Below are positions 24,707 through 33,220 of a stretch of 64,000 bases of DNA, piece by piece (position 1 is the first letter of the stretch; every line of letters starts with the position of its first letter). The DNA lies in NCBI RefSeq assembly GCF_021789315.1, contig NZ_CP084561.1, forward strand, positions 3,534,001 to 3,598,000, written 5' to 3'. Made by a program: the position numbers and the translations under genes. Under the pieces are notes generated by a model, which ran no database searches, was not told where the DNA came from, and worked only from the letters and a program-made list of their open reading frames with translations. The stretch comes from Arthrobacter sp. FW305-BF8 (GTDB taxonomy: Bacteria > Actinomycetota > Actinomycetes > Actinomycetales > Micrococcaceae).

Positions 24707-26380
24707 ATGCCACTACAGTTTGAGTTGCCGCCCATGGCGCTGCTGGGACCGCTGCTGGCCGCAGTGGGCATTTACGGGCTGTTGCGCTGGGTTGTCTGGG
24801 CGCCGGGCGGCGGCACCTCGCCCAGGTCCATTTCGGACCATGCGCTCTGGGTCGGCGTGATCGGCTGGCTGGCGAGCACCCTGCAAGGGGCAGCAAACGC
24901 CGGCATCATTCTCCTCAACCCCCAGACGCCGTCGCTGGCGCAACCTGCGGACATCCTGGAGGCGCTCGCCTGGCCGGTCGTCGGCTGTCTTGGGGTCCAT
25001 GCGCTGGGCCAGCTCAGCTATCCCGGTCCCCGGGGTTCGCGCCGGCTGGCAACCCTGTCCGTCCGGCGCGTCAGGGACTTTCTTCCGCGGAAACTGGCGT
25101 GGACCACGCTCGGCATTTTCGCTGCCTCCGCCGCAACCATCGCGTGGGCAGCCACGCTACCGGCGTACCGTCCCTTGCCCTACACTTCCCCGCCCCGCGG
25201 GGAAGCTGGCCCCACGGTGGGCGGCGACGGACGGATTCCCGGCACAGAACTGGCGGCCTGCCTGGCTACCGCGCTGCTGCTGCTCGCGGCCGGCACGGTT
25301 CTGGTGCTGTGGCTGATTTCCCGACGCCGGCAGCTGGAAGCCCTTGATGCCGACGACAACGTCCTCCTCCGCACCATCGCGATGAACCGGCTGCTGCGGA
25401 CGGTCTCGACTGTCGCCGCAGGACTGGCAGCCATCGCCGGCAACTTTGCTTCCCGGCCGGATCCCACAGTTACCACTGATTGGACCAACCCGGCCGCACT
25501 GGTCGCCATGATGGTGCTGTTCGTGATGTGGCTGTGGCAGCCGCCGCAGCTGGCGAGCCTCCGGCCCCGGAAAGCCCAAATCCGCCGGGCTTCGTCTTCC
25601 GCCCGGAAAATCGTCCGGAATCTGCCCGGCGAGAAGCATCCCGCCGCGGTGCTCACCGTGTCCCTCGGCGCCCTCCTCGGGCTGGCCGCGGTGGCGCCGG
25701 GCATGGGAGTTTTGTTCTTGCTGGGCTCCACCAATCCGGTCCGTGCCACCATCATCTCGGCTGTGATGGCCGGGTGCGTCCTGCTGGCCATCCTGGCCGG
25801 CGAGCTGCTACTGGAACGGAATTACGGCGCCGCCTCAGCAGTCCGCGGCTGGCCCGTCCAGCCGGTGGCGCCCGCCCTCCTCACCGCTGCGATCATTGGC
25901 CTGCTGCTGCTGGCAGTCCTGGTTGTTCTGACCGCCGTCGGAGAAGCGGCCGTTCCGTCCGGAACACCTGGAGCCCCGAGCTGGATTCCGACGGCGGTGG
26001 CCACTGCGGCCGTCGCCGCCACGGCTGTGCCCGCCGCCCAAGCCGTTCGCCGGCGCCGCGGCATCGTCACCGTGGGCAGCGTCACCGTGGATGACGGACT
26101 GGACGCGGCGCTCCGCGCCGTCACGCTCAACAGGATCGTTCGGATTCTGGCCGCCTTCCTGCTGGCACAAGCAGGTGGCCTGCTGATTTCGGCAGGCCCG
26201 GCATGGAGTGCGCTGCTGGGAATGCAGACGGCTCCGGCGGGACTGTGGGAAGGGACGGCAGCCGCCTGCGGGTACGTGCTGGTAGTAGCCGCCGTGGTGC
26301 TTTCCCTGGTTCCCGTGACCGCTTTCGGCCCCAGGAGCACGCCGGCCACCCGGCGTACACCGGTGGAACCTGCCCGATGA
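24707..26380 (+). CDS. Large membrane protein of unknown function with an internal duplication
   Basis: This 557-residue protein has about a dozen membrane helices. No known family was recognised. Two halves look related: residues 216-231 (DDNVLLRTIAMNRLLR) match 462-479 (DDGLDAALRAVTLNRIVR), and basic loops after 106 and 285 also align. The ATG at 24707 follows GGGGGG, and the frame upstream runs through the palindrome. It overlaps the GntR regulator by ATGA. In other bacteria YtrA-type regulators control membrane or ABC export genes responding to envelope stress, so a transport or sensing role is possible. Confidence 0.75.
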   Translation: MPLQFELPPMALLGPLLAAVGIYGLLRWVVWAPGGGTSPRSISDHALWVGVIGWLASTLQGAANAGIILLNPQTPSLAQPADILEALAWPVVGCLGVHALGQLSYPGPRGSRRLATLSVRRVRDFLPRKLAWTTLGIFAASAATIAWAATLPAYRPLPYTSPPRGEAGPTVGGDGRIPGTELAACLATALLLLAAGTVLVLWLISRRRQLEALDADDNVLLRTIAMNRLLRTVSTVAAGLAAIAGNFASRPDPTVTTDWTNPAALVAMMVLFVMWLWQPPQLASLRPRKAQIRRASSSARKIVRNLPGEKHPAAVLTVSLGALLGLAAVAPGMGVLFLLGSTNPVRATIISAVMAGCVLLAILAGELLLERNYGAASAVRGWPVQPVAPALLTAAIIGLLLLAVLVVLTAVGEAAVPSGTPGAPSWIPTAVATAAVAATAVPAAQAVRRRRGIVTVGSVTVDDGLDAALRAVTLNRIVRILAAFLLAQAGGLLISAGPAWSALLGMQTAPAGLWEGTAAACGYVLVVAAVVLSLVPVTAFGPRSTPATRRTPVEPAR

Positions 26381-26829
26381 CCGCGGGCATCTCGGTGGAC
26401 CTCGGTTCCCCCACTCCCCCTTATGAGCAAATCCGGCTGCAGGTCAGCGCGCTGATCGCCGCAGGCGGGCTCACTGCCGGCACTCGCTTGCCGGCAGTCC
26501 GCAGCCTCGCGGCAGATCTGGGTCTTGCTGCCGGGACCGTCGCCCGGGCGTACAAGGAACTGGAACAGTCGGGGCTGATCGAGACCCGGCGCAGGAACGG
26601 AACCGTCGTCGTCGGGCTACCGGCGTACAGTGCGTCGGACGCCGAGGCGCCCGGGTCCGATGCATCCGGCTCCGGTGCCTCCGCAGCGGAAGTGGCTGCC
26701 GCCGTCGAACATCTCATCAAAGCGGGGGCCAAGGCGGGTCTGCCCGACGAGGAGCTTCTTGCGCTGGTCCGTGTTGGTCTGCAGCGGCGCCGCGGCCTGC
26801 CTTCGGGCCCGCCCTCGAGCTCCGACTAG
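26377..26829 (+). CDS. GntR-family regulator, YtrA type
   Basis: The 150-residue repressor-like protein has an N-terminal winged helix (PPYEQIRLQVSALIAAG; LPAVRSLAADLGLAAGTVAR) and a short helical C-terminus without a large ligand domain, the YtrA pattern. The start overlaps the membrane protein stop (ATGA at 26377-26380), so the two are translationally coupled. It probably binds the palindrome over the shared promoter at 24638-24682 and so controls itself. The inducer is unknown. Confidence 0.9.
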   Translation: MTAGISVDLGSPTPPYEQIRLQVSALIAAGGLTAGTRLPAVRSLAADLGLAAGTVARAYKELEQSGLIETRRRNGTVVVGLPAYSASDAEAPGSDASGSGASAAEVAAAVEHLIKAGAKAGLPDEELLALVRVGLQRRRGLPSGPPSSSD

Positions 26830-26838
26830 ACTGGACGG

Positions 26839-27642
26839 GTGAGCACCCCAACGCCCTATGAAGACCTTCTGCGCGACGTCATGGCAAACGGCACGCACAA
26901 ATCAGACCGCACCGGCACCGGAACCAGCAGCGTTTTCGGCCGGCAAATCCGCTTTGATCTGAGCGAAAGCTTCCCGCTGATCACCACCAAGCGGGTGCAC
27001 TTCAAGTCCGTAGCCGCCGAGCTGCTGTGGTTCCTCCGCGGCGACTCCAACGTGAAGTGGATGCAGGACCAGGGCGTGACCATCTGGAACGAATGGGCCG
27101 ACGCCGACGGCGAACTCGGGCCGGTCTACGGCGTCCAGTGGCGCAGCTGGCCCACGCCCGACGGCGGCCACATTGACCAGATCGCCGAGCTCTTGGAGAG
27201 CCTGAAGTCGAACCCGGACTCGCGCCGGCACATCGTCTCAGCCTGGAACGTGAGCGAGCTCAAGGACATGGCACTGCCGCCCTGCCACGCTTTCTTCCAG
27301 TTCTACGTCGCGGACGGCAAGCTCTCCTGCCAGCTGTACCAGCGGTCCGCGGACATGTTCCTTGGCGTGCCGTTCAACATCGCCTCCTACGCGCTGCTGA
27401 CCTGCATGCTGGCCCAGCAGACCGGCCTCGAGCCCGGCGAATTCGTCTGGACCGGCGGCGACGTGCACATCTACGACAACCACATGGACCAGGTCCTGAA
27501 GCAGCTGGATCGGGAACCGTACGCGTACCCGCAGCTGAAGATCACCCGCAAGCCGGAATCGATCTTCGACTACACCCTGGACGACTTCGAAGTGGTGGGC
27601 TACCGGCACCACCCCACCATCAAGGCGCCGATCGCCGTATGA
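26839..27642 (+). CDS. thyA: Thymidylate synthase
   Basis: This is a 267-residue ThyA that methylates dUMP to dTMP using methylene-tetrahydrofolate and yields dihydrofolate. The catalytic cysteine is in MALPPCHAFFQFYV and the dUMP phosphate arginines are in the DSRRHIVSAWN segment. It begins with a GTG at 26839, nine bases after the GntR stop. It overlaps or abuts the dihydrofolate reductase gene, which recycles its folate product. Confidence 0.97.
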   Translation: MSTPTPYEDLLRDVMANGTHKSDRTGTGTSSVFGRQIRFDLSESFPLITTKRVHFKSVAAELLWFLRGDSNVKWMQDQGVTIWNEWADADGELGPVYGVQWRSWPTPDGGHIDQIAELLESLKSNPDSRRHIVSAWNVSELKDMALPPCHAFFQFYVADGKLSCQLYQRSADMFLGVPFNIASYALLTCMLAQQTGLEPGEFVWTGGDVHIYDNHMDQVLKQLDREPYAYPQLKITRKPESIFDYTLDDFEVVGYRHHPTIKAPIAV

Positions 27643-27656
27643 GCACGGAGGGCACT

Positions 27657-28223
27657 ATGGATGCGCAGGCTTTCAGCGAGGACATCGCCGCGGGGATGTC
27701 CGGGATCGGACTCGTGTGGGCCCAGACGCCGGCCGGCGTCATCGGCAAAGACGGCGACATGCCGTGGAACTTGCCCGAGGACCTGAAGCACTTCACCAAA
27801 GTCACCACCGGCCATCCCGTTATCATGGGCCGGAAAACCTGGCTGTCCTTCCCGGCGAAGTACCGTCCCCTGCCCAACCGGACGAACATCGTCATTACCC
27901 GGCAGGAGAACTGGGGCAGCTCGCCTGAGGCGGAGGGCGCCGTCGTCGTCAAATCCCTCGATGATGCCCTGCTGGAATCACAGTTCGCCCCAGGCTGCGA
28001 AGCAGTCTGGATCCTCGGCGGCGGCGAAATCTTCAAGGAGTCCACGGGCCTGGCCAACGTTGCCGTGGTCACCACCATCGACGTGGACGCCGACGGCGAC
28101 ACGTACGCCCCGGAGCTCGGCGACGGCTGGGTGGCCGGCGCCTCTGTGCCGGCCGACGGCTGGTTCACGGGAGCCAACGGCACCCGCTACCGGTTCACCA
28201 AATGGAACCGCCCGGAAGGTTAG
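27657..28223 (+). CDS. folA: Dihydrofolate reductase
   Basis: This enzyme of about 188 residues reduces dihydrofolate with NADPH, restoring the folate used by ThyA. Visible features are the N-terminal strand GLVWAQTPAGVIGKDGDMPW (the Met20-like loop), the conserved active-site Asp in NLPEDLKHF, MGRKTWLSF and the nucleotide loop ILGGGEIF. The ATG at 27657 follows GGAGGG by five bases; an ATG at 27639 overlapping the thyA stop (ATGA) is the alternative but has no ribosome binding site. It is the second gene of the thyA-folA pair. Confidence 0.95.
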   Translation: MDAQAFSEDIAAGMSGIGLVWAQTPAGVIGKDGDMPWNLPEDLKHFTKVTTGHPVIMGRKTWLSFPAKYRPLPNRTNIVITRQENWGSSPEAEGAVVVKSLDDALLESQFAPGCEAVWILGGGEIFKESTGLANVAVVTTIDVDADGDTYAPELGDGWVAGASVPADGWFTGANGTRYRFTKWNRPEG

Positions 28224-28226
28224 AAC

Positions 28227-28445
28227 ATGCTGCGTAAACCCGAAACCCTCTTCGTGCTCGGCTACATGCTGCTGCCGCTGTTTGCCCTGCTGTCCGCGAT
28301 TGTCGGGCTCACAATGATCCTCGGCGGCAACAAAATTGCCGGCATCATCGTCCTGGTGGTGGTGACGCAGGCGTTCGCCTTCGGCGCCTTCTTCGCCCTG
28401 CGCGCCCGCAAGACCGCCCTGATGGAGGAGCCCGACCGCCAGTAG
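28227..28445 (+). CDS. Small two-helix membrane protein
   Basis: The 72-residue protein has two membrane helices (about 8-32 and 36-58) and a short charged tail. It starts three bases after the folA stop, so it is co-transcribed with thyA-folA. It has no recognised motif. Position in the folate operon says little about its role. Confidence 0.8.
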   Translation: MLRKPETLFVLGYMLLPLFALLSAIVGLTMILGGNKIAGIIVLVVVTQAFAFGAFFALRARKTALMEEPDRQ

Positions 28446-28557
28446 CGCCCGGATGGGGAGTGCTGCCCATCGCGGCGGCCCGGGGCGCGAATTAGAGTGA
28501 TGGCTGGACTTAGCAGCAACCGTGCCCGTTTGGAACGGTCAAATTTTGGGGGACGAT

Positions 28558-29610
28558 GTGACAGGTAATTTGTGGGGCGCCGACGTTGCGCAACTTCGCA
28601 CACTCGCGCAGCAGTTTGGAAGCGTCTCCGACCACCTGATGCAGACATCGTTGCAGCTGACCAACCAGATCAACAGCAACCCTTCCTGGAAGGGCAACGA
28701 CGCCACCCAGTTCCGTTCGGACTGGAACGGCAACCACAGGGCTCTTATCCAGCGGACGGTGCGCGCCCTCAAGGACGAATCCCGCAAGCTGCTGGACAAC
28801 GCCAACGAGCAGGAGAAGGCCAGCGACGCCGCCCCGGGGTCCGGCGGCGGGCCGATCGGCGTGTTCGCCGGTGATCCGGGGTGGACAGGGGACTCCGCCG
28901 GCGACGGCAAACCCTTTCAGTTGGGTCCGGACTGGCTTGCCGACGGCGAGAACTCTCCCTTCCGCAAAGGCTGGGAAACTTACAACCTGATCAAGGCCTT
29001 CCCGAACCTTCGTGCGGGCATCTACGACATGGCCTCGATGCTGGACAAGTCCCATGTGAACCAGTTCCTGTCAAAGGCCGCCTGGGAAACTTTTAAAGAG
29101 TCGAACGCAATCAGCAGATACTTCAATATGTCGTCCGATCTGTTCGATGGGAAGCTCCATACGGCGCTGAATCTGGCGCCGGACACTACTGCGTTTAAAG
29201 CTCTCGGTGCTTTCGGTCACGCCCTCGGCGGGGTAGGCGTCGGCCTCGACGCCCTAGACGCAGTGAACAAGTTTCAGACCGGGGACACAGGCGGCGCCTA
29301 CTATTCCAGCGCGAAGGTGATTCTCGGCGTCGGATCCTTCTTTCCTCCACCTGCCGGAACAGTGTGCATGGTAGCCAGTGGAGCACTTGCTATCTACGAC
29401 AACGTCCCCGCCGTGAAGAACTTCGTGAATGGGGTGGGCGGCAAGATCGCTGAAGGCTGGAACGCGGCCGGCGGCGCCGTCGAACAAGGCGCGGAAGCGG
29501 CTGGAGAAGCGGTTCTCGATGTCGGAGAAGCGGTGGGCGATGCCGGAGAAGCGGTGGGCCATGCCGTTAGCGACGGAGCGAAGGCCGTGTCGAAATTCTT
29601 TGGATTCTAG
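28558..29610 (+). CDS. WXG100-like (ESX/type VII) protein with long C-terminal extension
   Basis: This is a 350-residue protein. The first 95 residues look like a WXG100 helical hairpin, with Trp44-Lys45-Gly46 in the turn and a helix of the form RALIQRTVRALKDESRKLL after it. A long middle follows with a weakly hydrophobic stretch around 220-300, then a tail of short helical repeats (VGEAVGDAGEAVGHA). The GTG at 28558 with GGGGG six bases upstream gives the expected WXG100 N-terminus. No toxin active site was recognised. It is probably exported by a type VII machine encoded elsewhere; base composition is visibly less GC-rich than in the flanks. Confidence 0.7.
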   Translation: MTGNLWGADVAQLRTLAQQFGSVSDHLMQTSLQLTNQINSNPSWKGNDATQFRSDWNGNHRALIQRTVRALKDESRKLLDNANEQEKASDAAPGSGGGPIGVFAGDPGWTGDSAGDGKPFQLGPDWLADGENSPFRKGWETYNLIKAFPNLRAGIYDMASMLDKSHVNQFLSKAAWETFKESNAISRYFNMSSDLFDGKLHTALNLAPDTTAFKALGAFGHALGGVGVGLDALDAVNKFQTGDTGGAYYSSAKVILGVGSFFPPPAGTVCMVASGALAIYDNVPAVKNFVNGVGGKIAEGWNAAGGAVEQGAEAAGEAVLDVGEAVGDAGEAVGHAVSDGAKAVSKFFGF

Positions 29611-29624
29611 AAAAGGGAAGCTAA

Positions 29625-30287
29625 GTGACTGAGACCATCACTGAACCAGCAGACTCAAGGGACAACCAGTACCCCGATTCAATCGGTTTCGGTTTCGCCG
29701 AGATCATAACCCTCCTGAACCTTCACCGAGGGGAGGCAGCCACCGCTACCGCCCACGCCCTCCGCGTTGGAGACGAACTGGATGACATTAGAATCATTTC
29801 CGCGGGCGCTTCATCCTTGGTTGCCAGGGGATTGGCCACCGTTGAGCCTGACGGAGAACTGTCCGTAGCAGGCCCCGTGGCCGCGGTCACGTCGGCGCTT
29901 ACTTCGGCTATCAGACGCATGGAAATATCCCTCCTGGTTCCCGGATCAGGAGACAGCGTCTTGTCCGTCGAATCCGAGGACTACCAGATCATCCTGCAGC
30001 CACGTGCGTACTTCACTTGGTTCGCAATGGCACAAAACCCGGATATCTCCGCCGCTGAAGCGAACTTTTTCGTTATGCGGAAACATCTCTCGGACAACCC
30101 TGCGGGAGGAGCAACCATTTTACGGCGCGAAGATCCCGCCAAGCGCCGGCTCCTCCTCAAACATGGAATCGGTGGCTGGAGCGTCGGCTTTATCAACCAA
30201 GGCGACGACGAGGTCGTGGGGGAACTTTCCGGGCTCTCGGACTCCGAGGTCCTCGAACAAATACGCAAGATTAGGAACGAGACATAA
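29625..30287 (+). CDS. Unknown protein of the WXG100 cassette
   Basis: This 220-residue soluble protein starts at a GTG behind AAGGGAAG. The N-terminal third looks like a winged-helix-type fold (VARGLATVEPDGELSVAGPV), followed by an alpha/beta segment. No signal or membrane helix is seen and no family was recognised. Position directly after a WXG100 protein suits a dedicated chaperone (EspG-like role) or an immunity protein; neither is shown by sequence. It overlaps the next gene by one base. Confidence 0.7.
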   Translation: MTETITEPADSRDNQYPDSIGFGFAEIITLLNLHRGEAATATAHALRVGDELDDIRIISAGASSLVARGLATVEPDGELSVAGPVAAVTSALTSAIRRMEISLLVPGSGDSVLSVESEDYQIILQPRAYFTWFAMAQNPDISAAEANFFVMRKHLSDNPAGGATILRREDPAKRRLLLKHGIGGWSVGFINQGDDEVVGELSGLSDSEVLEQIRKIRNET

Positions 30288-30697
30288 TGCACAGCAACCC
30301 GGAACGCTCGGCCCGCGACGAAGAAGTGTGGGAGTGGCACAAGCAAGCCTTGGCTGCGGGGCAGCATCGGGTTATTTCCCGGACCATGAGCGGTGAACTC
30401 TACAGCTACGCGAAAGACGAAATCGGTTTCCGGCGCAATGGCCCGGGATATGGGGTTTCTACGCTCTGGGGTCTCAGCGTCGTAACTATTGTGATGGCTG
30501 TGGTTGGCGTCTTCATGATCGTGGTGGCAACCGGCGCACTGTCGCCAGACGGTAAGCCAGCCTGGGGGTTTCTCGTACTCAGCGTTTTTGCAGCAGGGAT
30601 GGTCTGGTGGGGCGTTCACTGTGCCATGTCCGAATTCAAGGCCAGGAAGATCCGGGAACAACGCGGGGTACCCACGCCCAGCAGCGCGCCGCTCTGA
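30287..30697 (+). CDS. Two-helix membrane protein of the WXG100 cassette
   Basis: The 136-residue protein has a polar N-terminal 55 residues, two membrane helices (about 58-82 and 90-112) and a basic tail. Its ATG shares a base with the preceding stop (TAATG), so it is translationally coupled. No family was recognised. It could be an immunity or anchoring component for the preceding genes. Confidence 0.7.
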   Translation: MHSNPERSARDEEVWEWHKQALAAGQHRVISRTMSGELYSYAKDEIGFRRNGPGYGVSTLWGLSVVTIVMAVVGVFMIVVATGALSPDGKPAWGFLVLSVFAAGMVWWGVHCAMSEFKARKIREQRGVPTPSSAPL

Positions 30698-30790
30698 GCG
30701 AAGCGGCTCGTCGATCCCGTCGTCGTGTCTATCTGCCCGGCAGTGACGTAACCGACTGCGGCCCGCCAAATCCAAAGATAAACTGTCCCA

Positions 30791-31921
30791 ATGACTACAG
30801 CAGCTACTCCGTCCGTTGGACTGGTCGGTTGGCGTGGCATGGTCGGCTCCGTCCTGATGCAGCGCATGCAGGAAGAGGGCGACTTCGCCAACATCAACCC
30901 CGTATTTTTCTCCACCTCAAACGCAGGAGGTGCCGCGCCTTCGTTTGCTGAAGGCGCAGGCAAGCTCGAGGACGCGTTCGACGTTGACACGCTGGCGAAG
31001 CTGCCCATTATTGTCACCGCCCAGGGCGGTGATTACACCAAGCAGGTCCACGGCGAGCTGCGCAGCCGCGGCTGGGACGGCCTCTGGATCGACGCCGCCT
31101 CCACCCTGCGCATGAATGACGACTCCATCATCGTCCTGGACCCGATCAACCGCGATGTCATCGACAAGGGGCTCGCCAACGGCACCAAGGACTTCGTCGG
31201 CGGCAACTGCACCGTGTCCTGCATGCTGATGGGCCTCGGCGGCCTCTTCAAGAACGGCCTCGTCGAGTGGGGCACGTCCATGACCTACCAGGCGGCTTCC
31301 GGCGGCGGCGCGCGGCACATGCGCGAGCTGCTGAGCCAGTTCGGCACCCTCAACGCCGAGGTCAGCACGGAACTGGACGACCCGGCGTCGGCCATCCTGG
31401 ACATCGACCGCAAGGTGTTGGCCCACCAGCGGAGCGACATCGACGCCACCCAGTTCGGTGTGCCGCTGGCCGGCTCGCTGATCCCCTGGATCGACGCGGA
31501 CCTCGGCAACGGACAGTCCAAGGAGGAGTGGAAGGCCGGCGTCGAGACGAACAAGATCCTCGGCACCTCGGATGACAACCACGTGATCATGGACGGCCTC
31601 TGCGTGCGGATCGGGGCCATGCGCTCGCACTCGCAGGCTCTCACCCTGAAGCTCCGCGAGGACCTCTCCGTTGCCGAAATCGAGACGCTGCTGGCCGAGG
31701 ACAACGAGTGGGCCAAGGTGGTGCCCAACTCCAAGGAAGCCTCCATGGCCGACCTGACCCCCGTGGCTGCCTCGGGCACGCTGACCATCCCCGTGGGACG
31801 CATCCGCAAGCTCGAGATGGGCCCGCAGTACATCAGCGCCTTCACCGTCGGCGACCAGCTCCTCTGGGGTGCCGCCGAACCGCTGCGCCGCATGCTCAAC
31901 ATCGCCACCGGCACGCTGTAA
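30791..31921 (+). CDS. asd: Aspartate-semialdehyde dehydrogenase, E. coli-like type
   Basis: This 376-residue enzyme reduces beta-aspartyl phosphate to aspartate semialdehyde on the path to lysine, diaminopimelate, threonine and methionine. It has the NADP loop VGWRGMVGSVLMQRM, the catalytic cysteine in VGGNCTVSCMLM and QAASGGGARHMREL. Length and wording closely follow the Gram-negative Asd subfamily rather than the shorter Asd common in actinobacteria. The preceding WXG100 cassette is in the same direction but separated by 93 bp. A GC-rich inverted region at about 31959-32015 ending in TTTT probably terminates it. Confidence 0.95.
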   Translation: MTTAATPSVGLVGWRGMVGSVLMQRMQEEGDFANINPVFFSTSNAGGAAPSFAEGAGKLEDAFDVDTLAKLPIIVTAQGGDYTKQVHGELRSRGWDGLWIDAASTLRMNDDSIIVLDPINRDVIDKGLANGTKDFVGGNCTVSCMLMGLGGLFKNGLVEWGTSMTYQAASGGGARHMRELLSQFGTLNAEVSTELDDPASAILDIDRKVLAHQRSDIDATQFGVPLAGSLIPWIDADLGNGQSKEEWKAGVETNKILGTSDDNHVIMDGLCVRIGAMRSHSQALTLKLREDLSVAEIETLLAEDNEWAKVVPNSKEASMADLTPVAASGTLTIPVGRIRKLEMGPQYISAFTVGDQLLWGAAEPLRRMLNIATGTL

Positions 31922-31958
31922 CCTGCTTCGCGCCACTCGACCGGCCCTGCCCCGAACG

Positions 31959-32015
31959 ACCGGCCTGCCCTAGCTGTATCAGGGCCGGCCGCTCATGCGG
32001 AGCGGGGCCGGTTTT
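31959..32015 (+). terminator. Candidate terminator between asd and the convergent glycosylase gene
   Basis: ACCGGCC at 31959 can pair with GGCCGGT at 32006, directly followed by TTT, with further GC-rich pairing inside. The structure is less regular than the other terminators here. Confidence 0.45.
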
Positions 32016-32051
32016 GCGTCTGCGCCCGGACGGTCGCGGGGCCGAGGCCGG

Positions 32052-33158
32052 TCAGGAAACGAGGAAGCCCTCGTACCGTTCGGCGGCCCGGCGGAAGCCC
32101 GCCAGCGCCGCCGGGCCCAGGGGCTTGGTGTCATCGAACGGCACGGGTACGACGGCGGAGGTCCGCCCGCTCCCCTGCCTCGCCCAGGTGCCGGTCACCT
32201 CGCCGCCGGCTACGACGGTCTTCTTGAACACGCCGTTGCCGCCAGGGACGACCTTCTGCGCATGCTCGGGCGGCAGCACGATGCTCCGGTCCGTGTAGCC
32301 GAGGACAAACTCATCGAACCCCGGAAGGGCTAGAACCGAGCGTTGGCCCGGCACTCCCTCGTCCAGCAGTGCTGCGGCCTCAGGGGACGTCCAGTACTGC
32401 GTCCCGTCGTACTCAAGCTCCGCCAACTCGCTCTTCACCGCTGGCAGGGCCCGCCGCACCTCGGTCAGGGGAATGCTGGACCACCACGCGAAGTCGCGCA
32501 GCGTGGCGGGTCCGTGGCCGCGCAGGTACCTCAGCAGCAGCTCGGCGATCCCCTCCTCACGGTCCAGGTCGCGGGACGTGGTGATCCACTGGTCGAACGC
32601 AACGAACTTCTGCTGGTTGCCGTCCAGCGGCCCGGGCACCAGTGTGGCGCTCTGGCACAGCATCCACAGCAGGTGGATGCCGCGCTGCGCCCTGGTTGGC
32701 TGCCCGGCCGCCTCGAAGGCTGCGAACAGCTCCTCCCGGCTGGCGGCCCGTCCGCCGTCAACCAAGCCGAGTGCTGCCTCCCGGCACGCTTCGATGTCGC
32801 TGCCCGTGATTTCCAGTTGCCGGTGCCGGCCGGCCGTGCCCTGGACCATCCGTGCCGTGGTGATGTTCAGGATCCAACGCAGATCCTCGGGCGCCAGCAG
32901 GTGCAGCGTCCCTCTCATGGGCCAGGAGCGGACCAAGGACCCGTCGTCCAGGGCGCGGCGGACGTCACTCAAGCCTGCGCCGGGAACCCGGATACCCACC
33001 GCCCACAGCGCGGCTTGGAGATCCTGGGCCTGCATCGCGGCCATCGAGCGGACTGCCTCCGGCACCCCGGTGAATCCGGCCCCCAGCAGGCCCTGCGATG
33101 CCAGCCTCAGCCGGCCCATCACCTTGGGCGTAACCCGGACCCTCACCGTTGCAGCCAT
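32052..33158 (-). CDS. AlkZ-like winged-helix DNA glycosylase (HTH_42/YcaQ family)
   Basis: The 368-residue protein belongs to the family of E. coli YcaQ and Streptomyces AlkZ, which excise alkylated bases, including crosslinks. It consists of tandem winged-helix domains. The catalytic Q-x-Q signature of AlkZ-type members is present in MAAMQAQD (about 39-46), so activity is likely. It stands alone, convergent with asd, and no antibiotic cluster is nearby, so a housekeeping alkylation-repair role is more likely than self-resistance. The start at 33158 fits the family N-terminus. Confidence 0.85.
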   Translation of the reverse strand: MAATVRVRVTPKVMGRLRLASQGLLGAGFTGVPEAVRSMAAMQAQDLQAALWAVGIRVPGAGLSDVRRALDDGSLVRSWPMRGTLHLLAPEDLRWILNITTARMVQGTAGRHRQLEITGSDIEACREAALGLVDGGRAASREELFAAFEAAGQPTRAQRGIHLLWMLCQSATLVPGPLDGNQQKFVAFDQWITTSRDLDREEGIAELLLRYLRGHGPATLRDFAWWSSIPLTEVRRALPAVKSELAELEYDGTQYWTSPEAAALLDEGVPGQRSVLALPGFDEFVLGYTDRSIVLPPEHAQKVVPGGNGVFKKTVVAGGEVTGTWARQGSGRTSAVVPVPFDDTKPLGPAALAGFRRAAERYEGFLVS

Positions 33159-33220
33159 GGACCCATCCTAGGGCTCCCCGTATCCGAGCAGCCCGGTTAC
33201 CGGAGCAGGCGCGGCCAGAC

